A stretch of DNA of 64,000 nucleotides. Source: Lasioglossum baleicum. Taxonomy: Eukaryota > Arthropoda > Insecta > Hymenoptera > Halictidae. The notes below the pieces were generated by a model. It saw only the letters and a list, made by a program, of their open reading frames with translations, searched no databases and was not told the DNA's origin. How positions within the stretch are numbered: the first letter of the stretch is position 1; each line of letters opens with the position of its first letter. Shown here one piece after another: positions 29,958 through 41,926 of the stretch. The DNA lies in contig NC_134937.1 in assembly GCF_051020765.1 (NCBI RefSeq), positions 310,001 to 374,000 of the forward strand, written 5' to 3'. A program made the translations under genes and the position numbers.

Positions 29958-30787
29958 CAGGGTGTCCCAAAATTCGTGTACTTAATTGAAATGGGAGGTT
30001 CCTGAGACCATTCTAAGAGACATTTTCCTTTGCACCAATGTCAACTGCGGCTTTGTTTAGGAGTTATTAACGAAAAACACGGACCAATCAGAGCGCGCCC
30101 TGGGCGGCCGTGCCGCGCCGCGCCGACAAGCGAGTGTCGGTGGTACGCCGTGACATCGCAACGAACAAGAGTTTCTCGATTATGTGAATGCTCTCCGATT
30201 TCAATGAGCTTTGGATATGTGGTCAAGATCATTATTCTGAACAACATTTCTCTTTAGACTTTTTGGCGATCGGCTTTAGTTTACGAGATTATCGCGAGAA
30301 ACTTTACTTGTAAATCCATGGGATCGATGTACTACTAGCTTCTATCCGATTTCAATGAGCTTTGGATATGTGGTCAAGACCATTATTCTGAATAACATTT
30401 CTCTTTAGACTATTTGGCGGTTGGCTTTAGTTTACGAGATTATCGTAAAAAAAGAGAAGAAGCACAGAAACTGATTGTATTAAAAACTCACGTATTCAGC
30501 CGTAAAACCATTTGCTGCTTCGAAATGTGTGTCACTGGGTCACTCGGTGACGAACTGCACAGATGTCTTCAGGTATACGGCAGTACCGAAAGCCAAGGGA
30601 CGTACGGCCAGGTCGACGAACTGCACTGCCGGTGGTAGAAGGCCTAAGGGATGCGCGGTCAAGTCGACGATCCAGAATTTAACTTTCACTTTCGAATCGA
30701 TAAATAATTCGTATGTTTATTTCACACAGATGCCTTGAAATTTCTCCACACTCACAATCACTGTTCACATTTGTCAACACATAGTTA
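29958..30787 (+). mobile_element. CAGGGTGTCCCA MITE, one-armed copy
   Basis: It starts after TA with CAGGGTGTCCCAAAATTCG. It shares ACATTTTCCTTTGCACCAAT, TAGGAGTTATTAACGAAAAA and the block TCACTGGGTCACTCGGTGAC with the element at 62418. It ends at CACATAGT, where the 62418 copy continues into its right inverted arm, so the right arm is missing here. Inside, a block of about 99 bases is duplicated (30196-30294 and 30348-30446). Confidence 0.78.
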
Positions 30788-31153
30788 TGCACTAATAATA
30801 ATTGCCATATCCCTTGTACTGCTGCACAAATCACAACAATCAGGTAATGCAATCACTAGACTGCGGATTTCATGCGTTTGTAGCAAACATGAGTAGGTGC
30901 ATTTTAAGACAGTAGAGAGATTAAAATAATTTCAAAGCACCAATGTATTATTTTCAAATTGTTAAAATGATCACAGTAAGAATCAAATATCTGTCTGGCT
31001 CCCCTGTCCCTTGTAATAGCGGCAGCCAACATTCATTTTGCATAAAGATTCGCAGTCTAGTGATTAGTTTAAATATCACTATCAAAAACACAGCTAATAG
31101 CAACCGTTAGCTTTGAATTGACAAGTCTTTGGAGATGTTCTCTCTACCGCGGC
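30788..31153. other. No recognisable feature
   Basis: AT-rich, no ORF of note. Confidence 0.4.
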
Positions 31154-31705
31154 TCGAACGACACTGATTTTCCGCAAGATTTTTCTAAAGAATTTAGGAA
31201 GGGCGTTTAGAGTGTCGAAATTCGAAATGCACGCTGTAGCACGTTTACGAAAACGACGGGACGGTTAGACGAAAAACAGAACGCGAGAAGGACCGCTGTA
31301 AGATTTACGGCAAACACATGTTTAGTTTTTCCTGCAGATTGGTACGCAGAGTCAATGGGTAACCGCGCGTTCGAAAACGTCATCCGTCCTTTTACCCAGC
31401 AAGGGGTAAAAATGTCAGGTCAGCGTACCATCCCTATTGTCCTATACCTTCCTTAAGAAACTTTCTAAAAGAAGGACAGACGACGTTTTCGAACGATTAC
31501 CCATCGACTCTGCGTACCAATCTGCAGGAAAAACTGAACATGTGATTGCCATAAATCTTTAAGCGGTCCTTCTCGTATCCTATTTTTCATCTAACCGTCC
31601 CTTCGTTTTCGTAAACGTGCTACAGCGTGCATTTCGAATTTCGACACTCTAAATGCCCTTCCTAAATTCTTTAGAAAAATCTTGCGGAAAATCAGTGTCG
31701 TTCGA
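31154..31705. repeat. Foldback element with arms of about 230-240 bp
   Basis: TCGAACGACACTGATTTTCC at the left end and its complement at the right end open an imperfect inverted repeat that extends to GGTACGCAGAGTC (left, about 31340) and GACTCTGCGTACC (right, about 31508). A unique centre of about 90-150 bases carries CCTTTTACCCAGCAAGGGGT. No coding sequence. Confidence 0.85.
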
Positions 31706-31859
31706 TTTTCGAGAAACGACGGCGTTATCGATCGCTCAACGATGCGTTACGTTTCTTCTTCTTCGTTTTGCAGCCATTGCGATCGGTCGAGCGGTTAAGG
31801 GTGTAGACTCGGCTCGAGCGAGAGTGTGGTGGCACACTCACACACCGCTAGGCACTGTA

Positions 31860-32060
31860 TACGTACACGAGATTGCAAGGGTCCGGCTCTAGATGGTATC
31901 CGTCTCGCTAATGCACATTTGGGGCCCGTACGTAGTCACAATCGCTAGATAAAAGATCAATCCAGCGCGCGAGCTCGTAAAAGTGGCCTACTTTTGCGTT
32001 TTCGAGGCGTAATTTGCATTATTCGGCAGCATGTAGCGGAGCCGCGAAAAGCATTGGGCG
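31860..32060 (+). repeat. Single arm of the 32391-32970 foldback family
   Basis: GCAAGGGTCCGGCTC, GTCACAATCGCTAGAT and GCGTAATTTGCATTATTCGG match both arms of the foldback element that follows, in the same orientation as its left arm. Confidence 0.78.
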
Positions 32061-32390
32061 GCGCGATAGTGCTGCCACTGTCAAGAGACACATATTTTCT
32101 TAAATATCGAGAGAAGTGGGATCCTTATAGAAACGGTGGGAACCTCGCGCGCTAGCGGGGACACATACAATGTCAATGCAATGTTTATTATGTTAAAACA
32201 AACGTATTTAAATCAACCGTTCATCTAGAGCCGAAGCACCGACGTCGGTGGCCGAAGCATACACTCATAAGGGACGGTTCTCTGAAACTACACCTCCGGC
32301 ATTTTTCCGCTACGAGCGCTGAAGTCTGGTTCTTGTCATTCGGTCACCAGGCAATTCAATCACTGTATCGATAAACCGGGGGTTGAGAAG

Positions 32391-32970
32391 TGTTGCCGGT
32401 AAGTTAGGCTTCGTACGCAAACGTGACGTCACTATACGGCTGACGATGATGCTGCGTTGGTGTGCTCGAATGAGAGTGTGTAGCACAGCTCACCGCTCGG
32501 GAAGCGTATGCGTGTGCCTAGACGGATAGCAAGGGTTCAGCTCCCGACGTTATTCGTCTCACTAATGCACCTTTGAGACCCCTACGTAGTCACAATCGCT
32601 AGATGAAAGATCAATCTAGTGCGTGAGCTCGCCCAGGTGGCCTACTTTTGAGTTTTCGGGGCGTAATTTACATTATTCTGCCTATTATGTCTGCCCGGGA
32701 GGCTCTGTAAGCAGGCCTAGCGGGCAGACATCGCGCTGCCGAATAATGTAAATTACGCCTCGAAAACGCCAAATTAGGCCACTTGGGCGAGCTCACGCGC
32801 TAGATTGATATTTTATCTAGCGATTGTGACTACGTAGGGGTCTCAAATGTGCATTAGCGAGACAAATAACGTCCGGAGCCGGACCCTTGCAAAGTTGCAA
32901 TCCGCCTAGGCACACGTACACGCTGCCCAGGCGTACACGCTTGCTGATGAAGCCTGACTTACCGGCAACA
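32391..32970. repeat. Foldback element (580 bp)
   Basis: TGTTGCCGGTAAG at the left end is matched by CTTACCGGCAACA at the right end. The arms share CCTACGTAGTCACAATCGCT and GCGTAATTTACATTATTC in inverted orientation around a centre with GTCTGCCCG/CGGGCAGAC. Weaker similarity extends about 30 bases outside both ends. Confidence 0.85.
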
Positions 32971-33174
32971 TTTATTGATGCAGTGACTGCTGTCACCGCC
33001 GAGATGGTATCTCGTTAGCGCTGATGTGCTTCTCGACGATTCAACGAGAGAACATGTACCCAGCTTCCCTACAGGACGGAGCTCAAACTAATTTCGAGGT
33101 CACAAACGGATCTACACCCTTAACGAGCTTATCTCACTATTATCCTCCAAATATACTCTGTTTAAATCTTAACA
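32971..33174 (+). mobile_element. Probable end of the Copia 5' LTR
   Basis: The sequence ends AAATCTTAACA directly before the copia-type primer site at 33175. The 3' LTR starts TGTTAAGG at 41916, so the ends are the inverted TGTTAAG...CTTAACA expected of LTRs. The left limit of this LTR was not found. Confidence 0.5.
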
Positions 33175-33190
33175 GGTTATGGGCCCAGTA
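33175..33190 (+). promoter_or_regulatory. Copia primer-binding site, initiator-Met tRNA half type
   Basis: GGTTATGGGCCCAGTA follows the LTR end. Copia-type elements are known to prime from an internal fragment of initiator methionine tRNA with this sequence. Confidence 0.75.
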
Positions 33191-33429
33191 GTTGACGTGT
33201 AGTGATATCAGTTTTCATGTTCAAGACGCGTGTAAGTTAAGAAGGGACTACGAGAAAAGAAATTCGAAAAGTAAAGTGGTAACAGACTGACTGTGCCAAC
33301 ACGTGGAATTGTTTTCAAATTGGAACGCTCGACGATTGAAACCATCTCAAGGGTGGAGAAGCTACGATATGCTGAAAACTGGCAGCAGTTTATCATAGAA
33401 GTCCTACTGGAGGATGACGATTTATTGAT

Positions 33430-34790
33430 GTGTGTAATGGTACAATTACGAAGCCAAGGACGGGAACGGAGAAATACGAAGAAAAGTTGAAGCAATGGAC
33501 GAAGTCAGATCGAAAAGCAAAGAAACTACTGGTAACGACGATTGAAAGTGAGCCATTGAGGCTAATAATAAACAGTCAAACCGCGTGTGAAATGTGGCAA
33601 AAGTTATGTACGGTTTATGATTTGAAAAGTGAAGAAAGTTTGTCCTTGACATAAAAAAACTTCTTCGATTTCAAATGGGACACGGAAGTTGGTGTTGCAA
33701 CGAATTTTGCAAGACTCGAACAATTAGTGAACAAAATGAAATCACTAGGTGGTGAGATTTCAGATTCGATGGTAATCTCGCGAATTTTTTCGACATTACC
33801 GTCGAGGTATAGCCATTTTCACAGCGCGTGGGACAGTACGGAAAACAAAAAGAAAACGTTAAAAAATCTGATGGCTCGGATCATGACAGAAGAAACGAGT
33901 GTTAAAAATGACGAAACGGAAAATGAAACGGTCGCGATGTGGTCAAAAGGAAAAACGAGTGGACAAGTGAAAAGAAACGAGAACGTGAAACATCGGTCAC
34001 AGTTTTCAGAACCGCGTGACAACAAGAACAAGTTAAGGTCGACGCGGTGTTATTCGTGTGGCAGAACGGGACACATACAAATCAACTGTTATGGTTGCTA
34101 TACGTGTGGTGAAAAAGGTCATTTTTCGAGAAACTGCCCACGGAAACATACGAAGAGTGAAACGGATCAAAGGAACGACGAAACGAAGCATCTATCGTTT
34201 ATGGTCAACAAGGACGACAATGAAGGAAATGATCAAGAAGGTGACTCTACGAACGAACATTGGGTGATCGACTCTGGTCCGTCCGATCACATAACTCATC
34301 ACGACGACTGGTTTGCAGAAACACAACAATTCGAGGTACCTCTACTGATTCGAATCAGCAACGGCGAGCAGCTGATGGCGCTTGGAAAAGGAAGCATAAA
34401 CATCAGAACAAGAGTCAAAGGAAGGTGGATGTCAGGCACGCTACACGACGTTTTGTATGTGCCAAAAATAAATGTAAACTTATTTTCTGTTAATAAGGTC
34501 GCGAAAAAGGGTATAGACTTTTCGATTTCAAATGGAGGAAAAGAATGCGTTTTTAAAAGAAACAGTAGAATAGTAGCGACGGGTTCGGAACACGGTCAAC
34601 TTTATCGAATTAATATGCAGGTTTTGTTGCCTAAATTCGCGAACGCGGTAGATTCTCTACAATTATGGCATGAGCGACTAGCGCATCAAAACAAACGGCA
34701 TGTAAAAGATTTCTTAAAAAATCTCGGAATCAACGTAGAAGTAGATAAAGAATTTTTGGACAGAAAGAGAATGAGGCGTGAGCACCAACA
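33430..34790 (+). pseudogene. Copia gag, protease and pre-integrase region
   Basis: The Gag part has a TAA at 33652 and then continues in another frame from 33655 (FARLEQLVNKMKSLGGEISD, ISRIFSTLPSRYSHF). Two zinc knuckles follow: CYSCGRTGHIQINC and CYTCGEKGHFSRNC. The protease has HWVIDSGPSDHITHHDDW, with the DSG catalytic motif but Pro where Ala or Thr is usual. LWHERLAHQNKRHVKDF gives the two His of the integrase zinc domain; the matching CxxC is missing, so a small deletion lies near 34750. Decayed beyond function. Confidence 0.85.
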
Positions 34791-35632
34791 GAAAGAGTGT
34801 ACTCTGATGTTTGCGGTCCGATGGAAACGGATTCGTTGGGTAGAAATAGGTATTACATAGTGTTCAAAGATGAGTATACGGGTTTTCGAGCGGTCCAGTT
34901 TATACGAAAAAAATCTGAGGTAATGGAAAAATTAAAAACCTTTTGTAACGAGATTAGGAATCAGTTTGGTAGCGACATTAAAGAGTTAATTACAGATGGA
35001 GGGAGAGAATACGTGAACAAAGACGTAACTGATTTCTTGCGAGGGAGGGGGATAACGCATGTCGTGACGGTTCCATATACGCCGGAACAAAACGGTGTTG
35101 CCGAAAGAGAGAATCGAATTCTTGTAGAAGCAGGGAGGTCAATTTTGTACGCGAAAAGTGATCTACCGAAGGCATTGTGGGCAGAGGCGATAAATTTCGC
35201 AGTATACGTATTAAATAGAAGTGGACCCACAAAAGTTGCATACAAAACACCGTACGAACTATGGTTCAACAAGACTGCATCTGTAGATCATTTCAAAGTT
35301 TCGGCACGGAATGCTTTATCCACATACCTAAAGAAAAGAGACGTAAGCTGGACAGGAAAGCAATACGGGGTCTTCTTGTCGGATTCAAAGAAGATTTAAA
35401 GGGTTATAGATTATATATACCAGAAAAACATGAAGTAGTTGAGAGTCGAGATGTTGTCTTTAAGGCAGAAAAGTTATTATCTTGCTCTGTAGATATTGAA
35501 GGTAGAAAGGGGAACGTTGTAAATACTAAGATGACGGAAAGTGAAATTGAAAATAGGGACGATGAAAATAAAAACAAGGAACGAAGAGAATTACGCGATA
35601 GAACAAATATTAAAAAACCGGATCTTTATTAA
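34791..35632 (+). pseudogene. Copia integrase core
   Basis: The frame enters the core with YSDVCGPMETDSLG (first catalytic Asp), then LITDGGREYVNKDV (second Asp) and YTPEQNGVAERENRILVEA (Glu), so the DDE set is visible. Near 35300 a frameshift moves the reading from ASVDHFKVSAR to SFGTECFIHIPKEKRRK, which continues through GLLVGFKEDLKGYRLYIPE to a stop at 35630. A one-base shift near 34795 separates it from the upstream frame. Confidence 0.85.
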
Positions 35633-36940
35633 TATCCAATTGTTAATTTTGTAGAAGCAATACCGCGAAACTATAAAGAAGCGGTAAATTCTAGAAGCTC
35701 AGATGAATGGCATAGGGCACAATGGAAGAAGAAATGAATTCCTTAAATGAAAACGAAACGTGGTCTCTGGTAAAAAGGCCAGAAAATGTAAAAGTTCTAG
35801 ATAATAGATGGGTATATAGAATAAAAGAAAACGATGATGATAAAAAGAATACATACAAAGCGCGATTAGTTGTAAAGGGATATGCACAAAGTGAAGGGAC
35901 CGATTTTTTTTAAACGTTCAGTCCCGTGGTAAGGTACGATACACTCAGAATTATGTTGAGTATCGTAGCACTTAAGAATTTATCTCTACGGCAGTTTGAT
36001 ATAAAAACAGCTTTTTTGTACGAAAATTTAAGCGAAGAAATCTTTATGCGACAACCACAAGGGAAAAGTATGTAAGTTGAGAAAAAGCTTATACGGTCTC
36101 AAACAAGCACCAAGGTGCTGGGGAGAGCATTTCTCAAGCTTTTTGCGAAATTGCGGTTTAAGGGAGAGTTCGGCAGACCCTTGTTTGTATTCTCGCATGA
36201 AAGATGAAAGTGTCCTGATGTTAGCACTATGGGTTGATGACGGTTTGATAGCTGGATCATGTGTGAATGAAATAGATGTCTTTATAAGCAGGCTGAGTGA
36301 GAGATTTAAAGCGAACGTGTATGTAAACATTAAAAGGTATGTTGGTATGGAAATTACGAAAACGCGAGACGGTTTAATTTTTGTAAATCAAGAAAGCTAT
36401 GCGAAAAAGGTAGTCGAAAGATTTGGATTGAATGAAACGAAGACTGCATCTACACCAATGGAAACTGGATGGAATGCGTTAGATTCGGAAAAGGTTGACG
36501 ATAGAGTACCATATCGTAAAGCAATAGGAAGTTTAATGTTTCTTCAGACTGTAAGTAGGCCGGTTATAGCGTTTGCAGTAAACGTTGCCTCTAGAGCGCT
36601 AGAAAAGCCAACCGTGAACCATTGGAACGCAGTCAAACGAATTATACGATATATAAAGGGTACATATAATTACGGGTTGTTGTACGGTACTAATTCCGAT
36701 TTAGTGACATTGTCTGATGCCGATTTCGCCGGTGATAGTGAGTCGCGTAAGTCAACAAGTGGTGTGTTCTGTATATTTACGGGCGCGGCAGTAAGCTGGC
36801 AAAGTAAAAAGCAACCATGTGTGGCGCTCTCGACAACGGAAGCCGAGTACATTAGCGCAGCTTTAGCAGCAAAAGACAATGTATGGATGATGAGATTATT
36901 CAATGATTTAGAGTTTGAAGTCGGAAACAATGTACTGTAT
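35633..36940 (+). pseudogene. Copia reverse transcriptase and RNase H, first part
   Basis: Reading resumes after the TAA (YPIVNFVEAIPRNYKEAVNS), shifts at about 35720 (MEEEMNSLNENETWSL), and breaks again at a T-run near 35907. The RT active-site pieces are RQFDIKTAFLYENL and ALWVDDGLIAG; SLYGLKQAPRCW is a copia hallmark. RNase H follows with TLSDADFAGDSESRKSTSG and ALSTTEAEYISA. It stops at 36940 where a composite element has inserted. RT copies RNA to cDNA; this copy has at least three frame breaks. Confidence 0.88.
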
Positions 36941-38007
36941 TTTAACCGAACTATTATCAACCCCTTTTGATATATGATCGTTATAATCGAATGTAAACAA
37001 TATCGGAAAGTTGATCGGTGCTGCCGGTAAACACGGGAGCGGCAATCGACTCCGATTTATTCGATCTCCCACCACGGTTCGTGGAAACTCGTACCCAGAG
37101 CTGGCAGGGCACAGAAACGTGGCCGTGGCAGCTCTGCACCAGCCCAGTCACCCCAGTGAAATCAAATCTTTCGAGAGTAGAAGGAATTATTAGTTAACAA
37201 TTCAAACACCGGCTTGGTTACGAAAACCGATGTTAATTTAACGACAGGTTTGTGCCTCCAGGCACTGGATGACGGAAAGTTTGAGACATATATGAATAAT
37301 TGTTGGGAGACAATATGTTTAAAACCATATATACGCGAGCGAAATATCATTCTAATAGCCGTTAATAGCTCGCCGATTGCTTGAGCCGATATTGTTTCTA
37401 AGCGTTCCAGAGATTTCGTCATTCGTGACTGTTGACAGTTTTTGTTACTTGACCCTGCGTCTTTGTCTAAGTGTCGTCTCAGCTCCTGATTGGCGAAATT
37501 AAACTGTAACGAATATATGTCGAATTAAGAGAACAGTGAGAGTCTAATCGCCGTATTGAAAACTGCTGTAAGAGAGCTCGTCAGGCTCTCATAATAAACG
37601 CAAAGAATATCCGCATACACGACCAGTTATTCAAAAAGTCTCCAAACCACAGTCCTGCGAGCCAGTCCAGAAATACTGTCGTTAACACAATATCTGGTAA
37701 AAGTGAGAAATATTCTGTTAAATTTGTATATATGAGAACACCCAGTATTACTACTGTTCCTTGATTTACAGACATATAAAAACGCAAGGTCGGCTACTGT
37801 ATACGACACGACCACAATACGGTAGAGAGAAACGCGACGACCATAGACAGTAAACAAAGTATTCCCCGCTAGGAATGCGTATAAGAAATTCGTACGGCTT
37901 ACGCGATCGCGGTTCTCATTCGCCCGAAGTGAGATTTAAACGATCGACGCCCACTCAGCACGCGTCGATTTAATTCTTATATCAATCCTTTCCTTTGCTG
38001 TTTATTT

Positions 38008-39738
38008 TGTGACGTTGCCTCTTTTCGCTCGGCTTTCTGACCGGCGAAAGCGGTCAACCCCGAGAATTTACAGTCGCTGAGGACGCGCCGTGCGCTGCCG
38101 CGCGGACACGGTCCTCTCGGGACAAATGTGATTGACGAGAATACTCGAAGGGAACACTAACTGAACAATTGTTCGGGCGCCAGCTACTCGGAAGTACCAC
38201 ACTAAAGAACACCAAAGTCTCCTGTTCGCGGAAGTCGAACACGAGCTTCGACTCTTCTCGCAATCGCCGACGGAATTCTACGACACGAACAGCCAGGAGT
38301 TCGGACACAGGGGATAACGGGGACAGCCCTCGCGGCAGGACGGGTCTCGCAGGTCGGAAATGAACTCGAAAGTTTAGGGCTCGAATGAATTTATTCGTGG
38401 TCAAGCTGATAAATTACAGGTGGGCGGCCACGTGGCCGCAAACCGGAAGCCCGCGCTCCTAATACACTTTTGCGATGGATGTTCGATCGCGGAGCGCGTT
38501 GGTCGAGATTTCGCGAATAAGATTAATACGGTACGACGGTACAATGCAAGTCTCGCGAGAGACGAGAATTCGCGGAACGCAGATGTACGGCGCAGTTTCG
38601 ACGGACTGTCGCGAGATTGACGAGCGCACTGAACGGTACTTTACCGAACTCGCTAATATCGAGATTATCCTTTTCCGACGCGGCTCCTTAAGGAAGACTT
38701 CCGACTAATCGAAGGGGAGACTACTCGCCAAGGCTCACAGAGTTCTCTTTGAGAACGCGAGCACTAAGCACGAGGCCAAATGCCTCGGCTATCACCAATG
38801 GTTCGAAGACGATACGCACTCGCCTCGTCCTCGCACTAAATATCGAGCCAACACGAAAATGCGACCGAGGATCACTTTGTCGACTTACCGTGCTGGAATT
38901 CAGCTCGCCGGATTTCCGCAGGGAGGCCGGAGCTTTCGCCTTCGATCGGGACTCGTGCTACACGAAATAACGACGCGAAGAACCACCCGCGACGCGTACA
39001 ATAGTTCGGATCGACGGAACACGGAAGTTTTCTTAAGCGAGAATGCGGAAGTACGACCAATCTACTCGGTAACCAGTGCGACAGTGATCCGCGGATCGCT
39101 TCGACGGAGCGCTTCGATTCTCGATCTTCCCACTCCTGTCGTCCTACCGAAATTTACTAGGGGCGCACCCGCAACGCAACTAATACTAGATGCAGGACCG
39201 AACTCTCGGAACAGGTCTTCGGACCCCCGACCTTTATCACCAATTCACGATCGCCGTCGGCGACCGGGGAGGCCAAGTCCTCCCAGGCACTCCTCCGCAC
39301 CACCTTCGCCGGGGTCAAATCTAGGCGGGATGAGACGACGGCGGGACCACCAAAATGCCCGATGTTCTGCAATTGTGACCCCTTCGTCCCACATCGTCGC
39401 CTCCGAGTTTCTTTGCTCGTGTGCGGCGGTGCCCTTTGCTACCTCTCCGGATCCGGCATGTTTTTGATTCTGGCCAATAGTTCGTCCGGTTGATCCTTTG
39501 GTGTGGGGCGCCCTTACGGTGACAGTCGCTCCCTAGGCACGCTCCTGAAAGTGGCCACTCTCGGCGCGTGCAACAGATGGCATTAGGAGCGATCTTTGAT
39601 CTTAATAACTTCCTTAAGGTGCGCTCAATCTTGCGGGTGGTTTTCGCTATCACTAACGGTCGGTCCGGTCCACTCCCGATACGGTTATTTGACCGTTTCT
39701 CAAACGGAGAAGTGACGTCGCAGGCTTGCAACGTCACA
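38008..39738 (-). mobile_element. Solo LTR, TGTGACGTTGC family, minus strand (1,731 bp)
   Basis: Read on the minus strand it starts TGTGACGTTGCAAGC and ends GGCAACGTCACA. ATTT flanks both sides (38004-38007, 39739-39742). Its sequence parallels the solo LTR at 58348-60296, for example GGAGCGCGGGCT and GAGGGCTGTCCCCGTTA. TGGCGCCCGAAC (complement at 38171-38182) with a preceding hairpin lies 174 bases before the LTR end. Confidence 0.92.
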
Positions 39739-39742
39739 ATTT

Positions 39743-41653
39743 AATGTAATGATTCAGGTGAATTTACGATAGGCACAAGTAGTCGACACCGATCAGCGCT
39801 GCCGGGATACCACGGAGACGGCGATCGGTCTCTACTTGCCCCGTAATTCATCTCGTTGTATGGCGCGGTACAGGAGACTGGGCAGAGCACAGATTCGTGG
39901 CCGTGGCGCCTCCTTACCGCCCAAACAACAACGTGCTCTTAGCAAGATACACAGGAACAAACCCAGTTCAAAATCAGCTAGTGACACTCAGGCAAACGAT
40001 CGGTCTTACCGGATTATCCCGGGAAGGACAATCGGCTCCTGTACACTAGACAATAATAAACTTGGTGGGGAAAAATTACGGATATCTCTGCTGTTCGTTC
40101 TGAGCAAAGCACACTGTGTATCTCGCGAAATCACGATATACACAGTAATGTAAATGTGCAATGTCTGATCTTGTTCGATCAGATTTGAGAGAATGCGAAG
40201 GGATGAAAGGCTTTGCGTGTGTGACCGAAAAGTGATCTCTAAGAGAAAGAGTTGAGGAGAACTATTGCGGATGAATGTATGAGTGTAACGGTACGATTTG
40301 AAAGTGAGACGAGTGGACTGAATGTTGAATTAAATGGAAAGGAGTCGGATCTACAATAAATCAATTGTATTTTGCACTATTGTTCACAAAGATTGTCAGA
40401 TGTTGAAAGAACTAATAAACGATTGAAAAGTAACAATGAAAATATACTGTGGTTTGACACTTGTTGCGTAATGATCAGCTGAGCTGTTTGTCGCAGAGAG
40501 AGAGAGCGCGGTGGTGCTCTCTCACTTTTATTGTCTCGATCCTTCTGGAAGTTCGTCATGCTCCGATGATTCCGGTTGGGCATTCGAGAACATTCCAGAA
40601 GAATCGAGACTGGATTTAGCCAATCACGTTCTTGGCCTTTCGCCCGCGCGAGCCTCGATGGCAGACGCCGTTTTATCGCATTCAAGCGAAATCACGCGGG
40701 GCGCGTCGTGATTCGCTGTCGACCGGCCGAGATCGTCGGGCATCATGGCGCTCGCGCGCGCCAATCTCGAACAGTAAATAAAGAAATAATGGATCGCTGC
40801 TACCGCTTTTTCGGCGAATGAGACGTTTACAACCTCGCTTACCGACGTGAGAGAGCGGCTCTCTACGAAGAATCTCTTTCGCTAAATTCTTCGGAACGCG
40901 TGGCTTGGACCGCCCGTCGGACGGGCGACAAGCAATATAACAAAATCTCAATTAAATTTTTATAAACTAGGTTGCTGACATGCAACTCATAAATGTGATC
41001 AATTTCACTGCAAGAATTGAATATAATCAAATAGTTCGCCTTTTCGACGCAATTTAATCAATAAATCAAATGGAGCTTCAATGCTCAAATAAACATATCT
41101 TCCAACAAGACTTTACTTGAAGTATAGAAAATTATCTTCGTAACTCGCAATGCGACAAGAAATGCCCTTTTTGCAGGGCTTTGAGCACAGTAAATATTTT
41201 TGTCTTATTGGCGATTCTCAAACGATCTTCTCAACAAATAGATTTCGCAATCTGACAAATTTATATTCGCAAATATTATTGCAAAATCTTATACGCTTCG
41301 CGACTCGAGACGCCCATTAGCCGGGCTAGCAACTAAATAGAAAATTATCTGCCTTATTGGCAATTCGTAAATGATAATTTTAACTCTTCAAGATTCTCAA
41401 TTTTACGCGGAACGCAAATTGACTCATACGTGCTTAATGAATCGAGCCCAGACGTAGAGTGATCAATCTGCTGCTCGCATCGACCTCCTTCGATAGCAAT
41501 GGAGAGGGGATCGATGCGCCCGCATCCTCTTATCTATATCGATCGCTCCTGCGATATTTGTCTATGGCGAAATGACACATGACGTCACAGCCGTCGCAGT
41601 AGGGATCGATATCGATTCACGCGATGTTTCGATGTGTAAGCAGTACGGTTACA
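39743..41653. other. Remainder of the composite insertion
   Basis: Contains a direct-repeat block at 39785-39925, a CT/GA-rich part near 40495-40530, and an inverted GACCGCCCGTCGGACGGGCG motif near 40908. No coding domain recognised. Confidence 0.45.
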
Positions 41654-41890
41654 GTATGTGGATAATCAAAGTGCGTTAAGGCTAGTAAAGAACCCGGAGT
41701 TCCATCAACGTAGTAAGCACATTGACGTGAAATTCAATTTCGTGCGTGATCTGTATCAGAAAGGAATGATTGATGTAAAGTATATTCGCACTGAAAAACA
41801 GCTGGCTGATATACTAACGAAACCTTAAAATAAGAGTAGGTTTGAATTCCTTCGAGAACAGATTGGAGTAGTTTGTAAGACAAGTGTTGT
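41654..41890 (+). pseudogene. Copia RNase H, last part
   Basis: After the GTAT duplication the frame reads VDNQSALRLVKNPEFHQRSK, HIDVKFNFVRDLYQKGMID and KQLADILTKP, the conserved end of copia RNase H, followed by TAA at 41826-41828 and a short decayed tail. This shows the 36941-41653 block is an insertion into Copia, not a separate neighbour. Confidence 0.9.
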
Positions 41891-41900
41891 TTAAAATTGC

Positions 41901-41926
41901 ACCCTTCAGGGAGAGTGTTAAGGTTG
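41901..41926 (+). mobile_element. Copia polypurine tract and start of 3' LTR
   Basis: CAGGGAGAG precedes TGTTAAGG at 41916. The LTR is interrupted after GGTTG (41922-41926) and continues at 43129. Confidence 0.7.

Larger units (their letters stand above)
36941..41653. mobile_element. 4.7-kb composite insertion in Copia RNase H (GTAT duplication)
   Basis: GTAT lies on both sides (36937-36940 and 41654-41657), and the RNase H frame resumes after the right copy. The ends are TTTAACCG and CGGTTACA; a TGTAACCG start with one substitution would make them a typical LTR-like inverted pair. Inside are a solo LTR (38008-39738) and degenerate sequence. Blocks at about 37005-37130 and 39785-39925 are similar direct repeats (both contain GCTGCCGG and GTGGCCGTGGC). 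I see no coding domain. Confidence 0.65.

Noticed and set aside
38169..39467. Several frames of 60-200 codons in the 38008-39738 block as host exons
   Set aside because: The block is a solo LTR with target duplications, and the frames have no domain or splice context.
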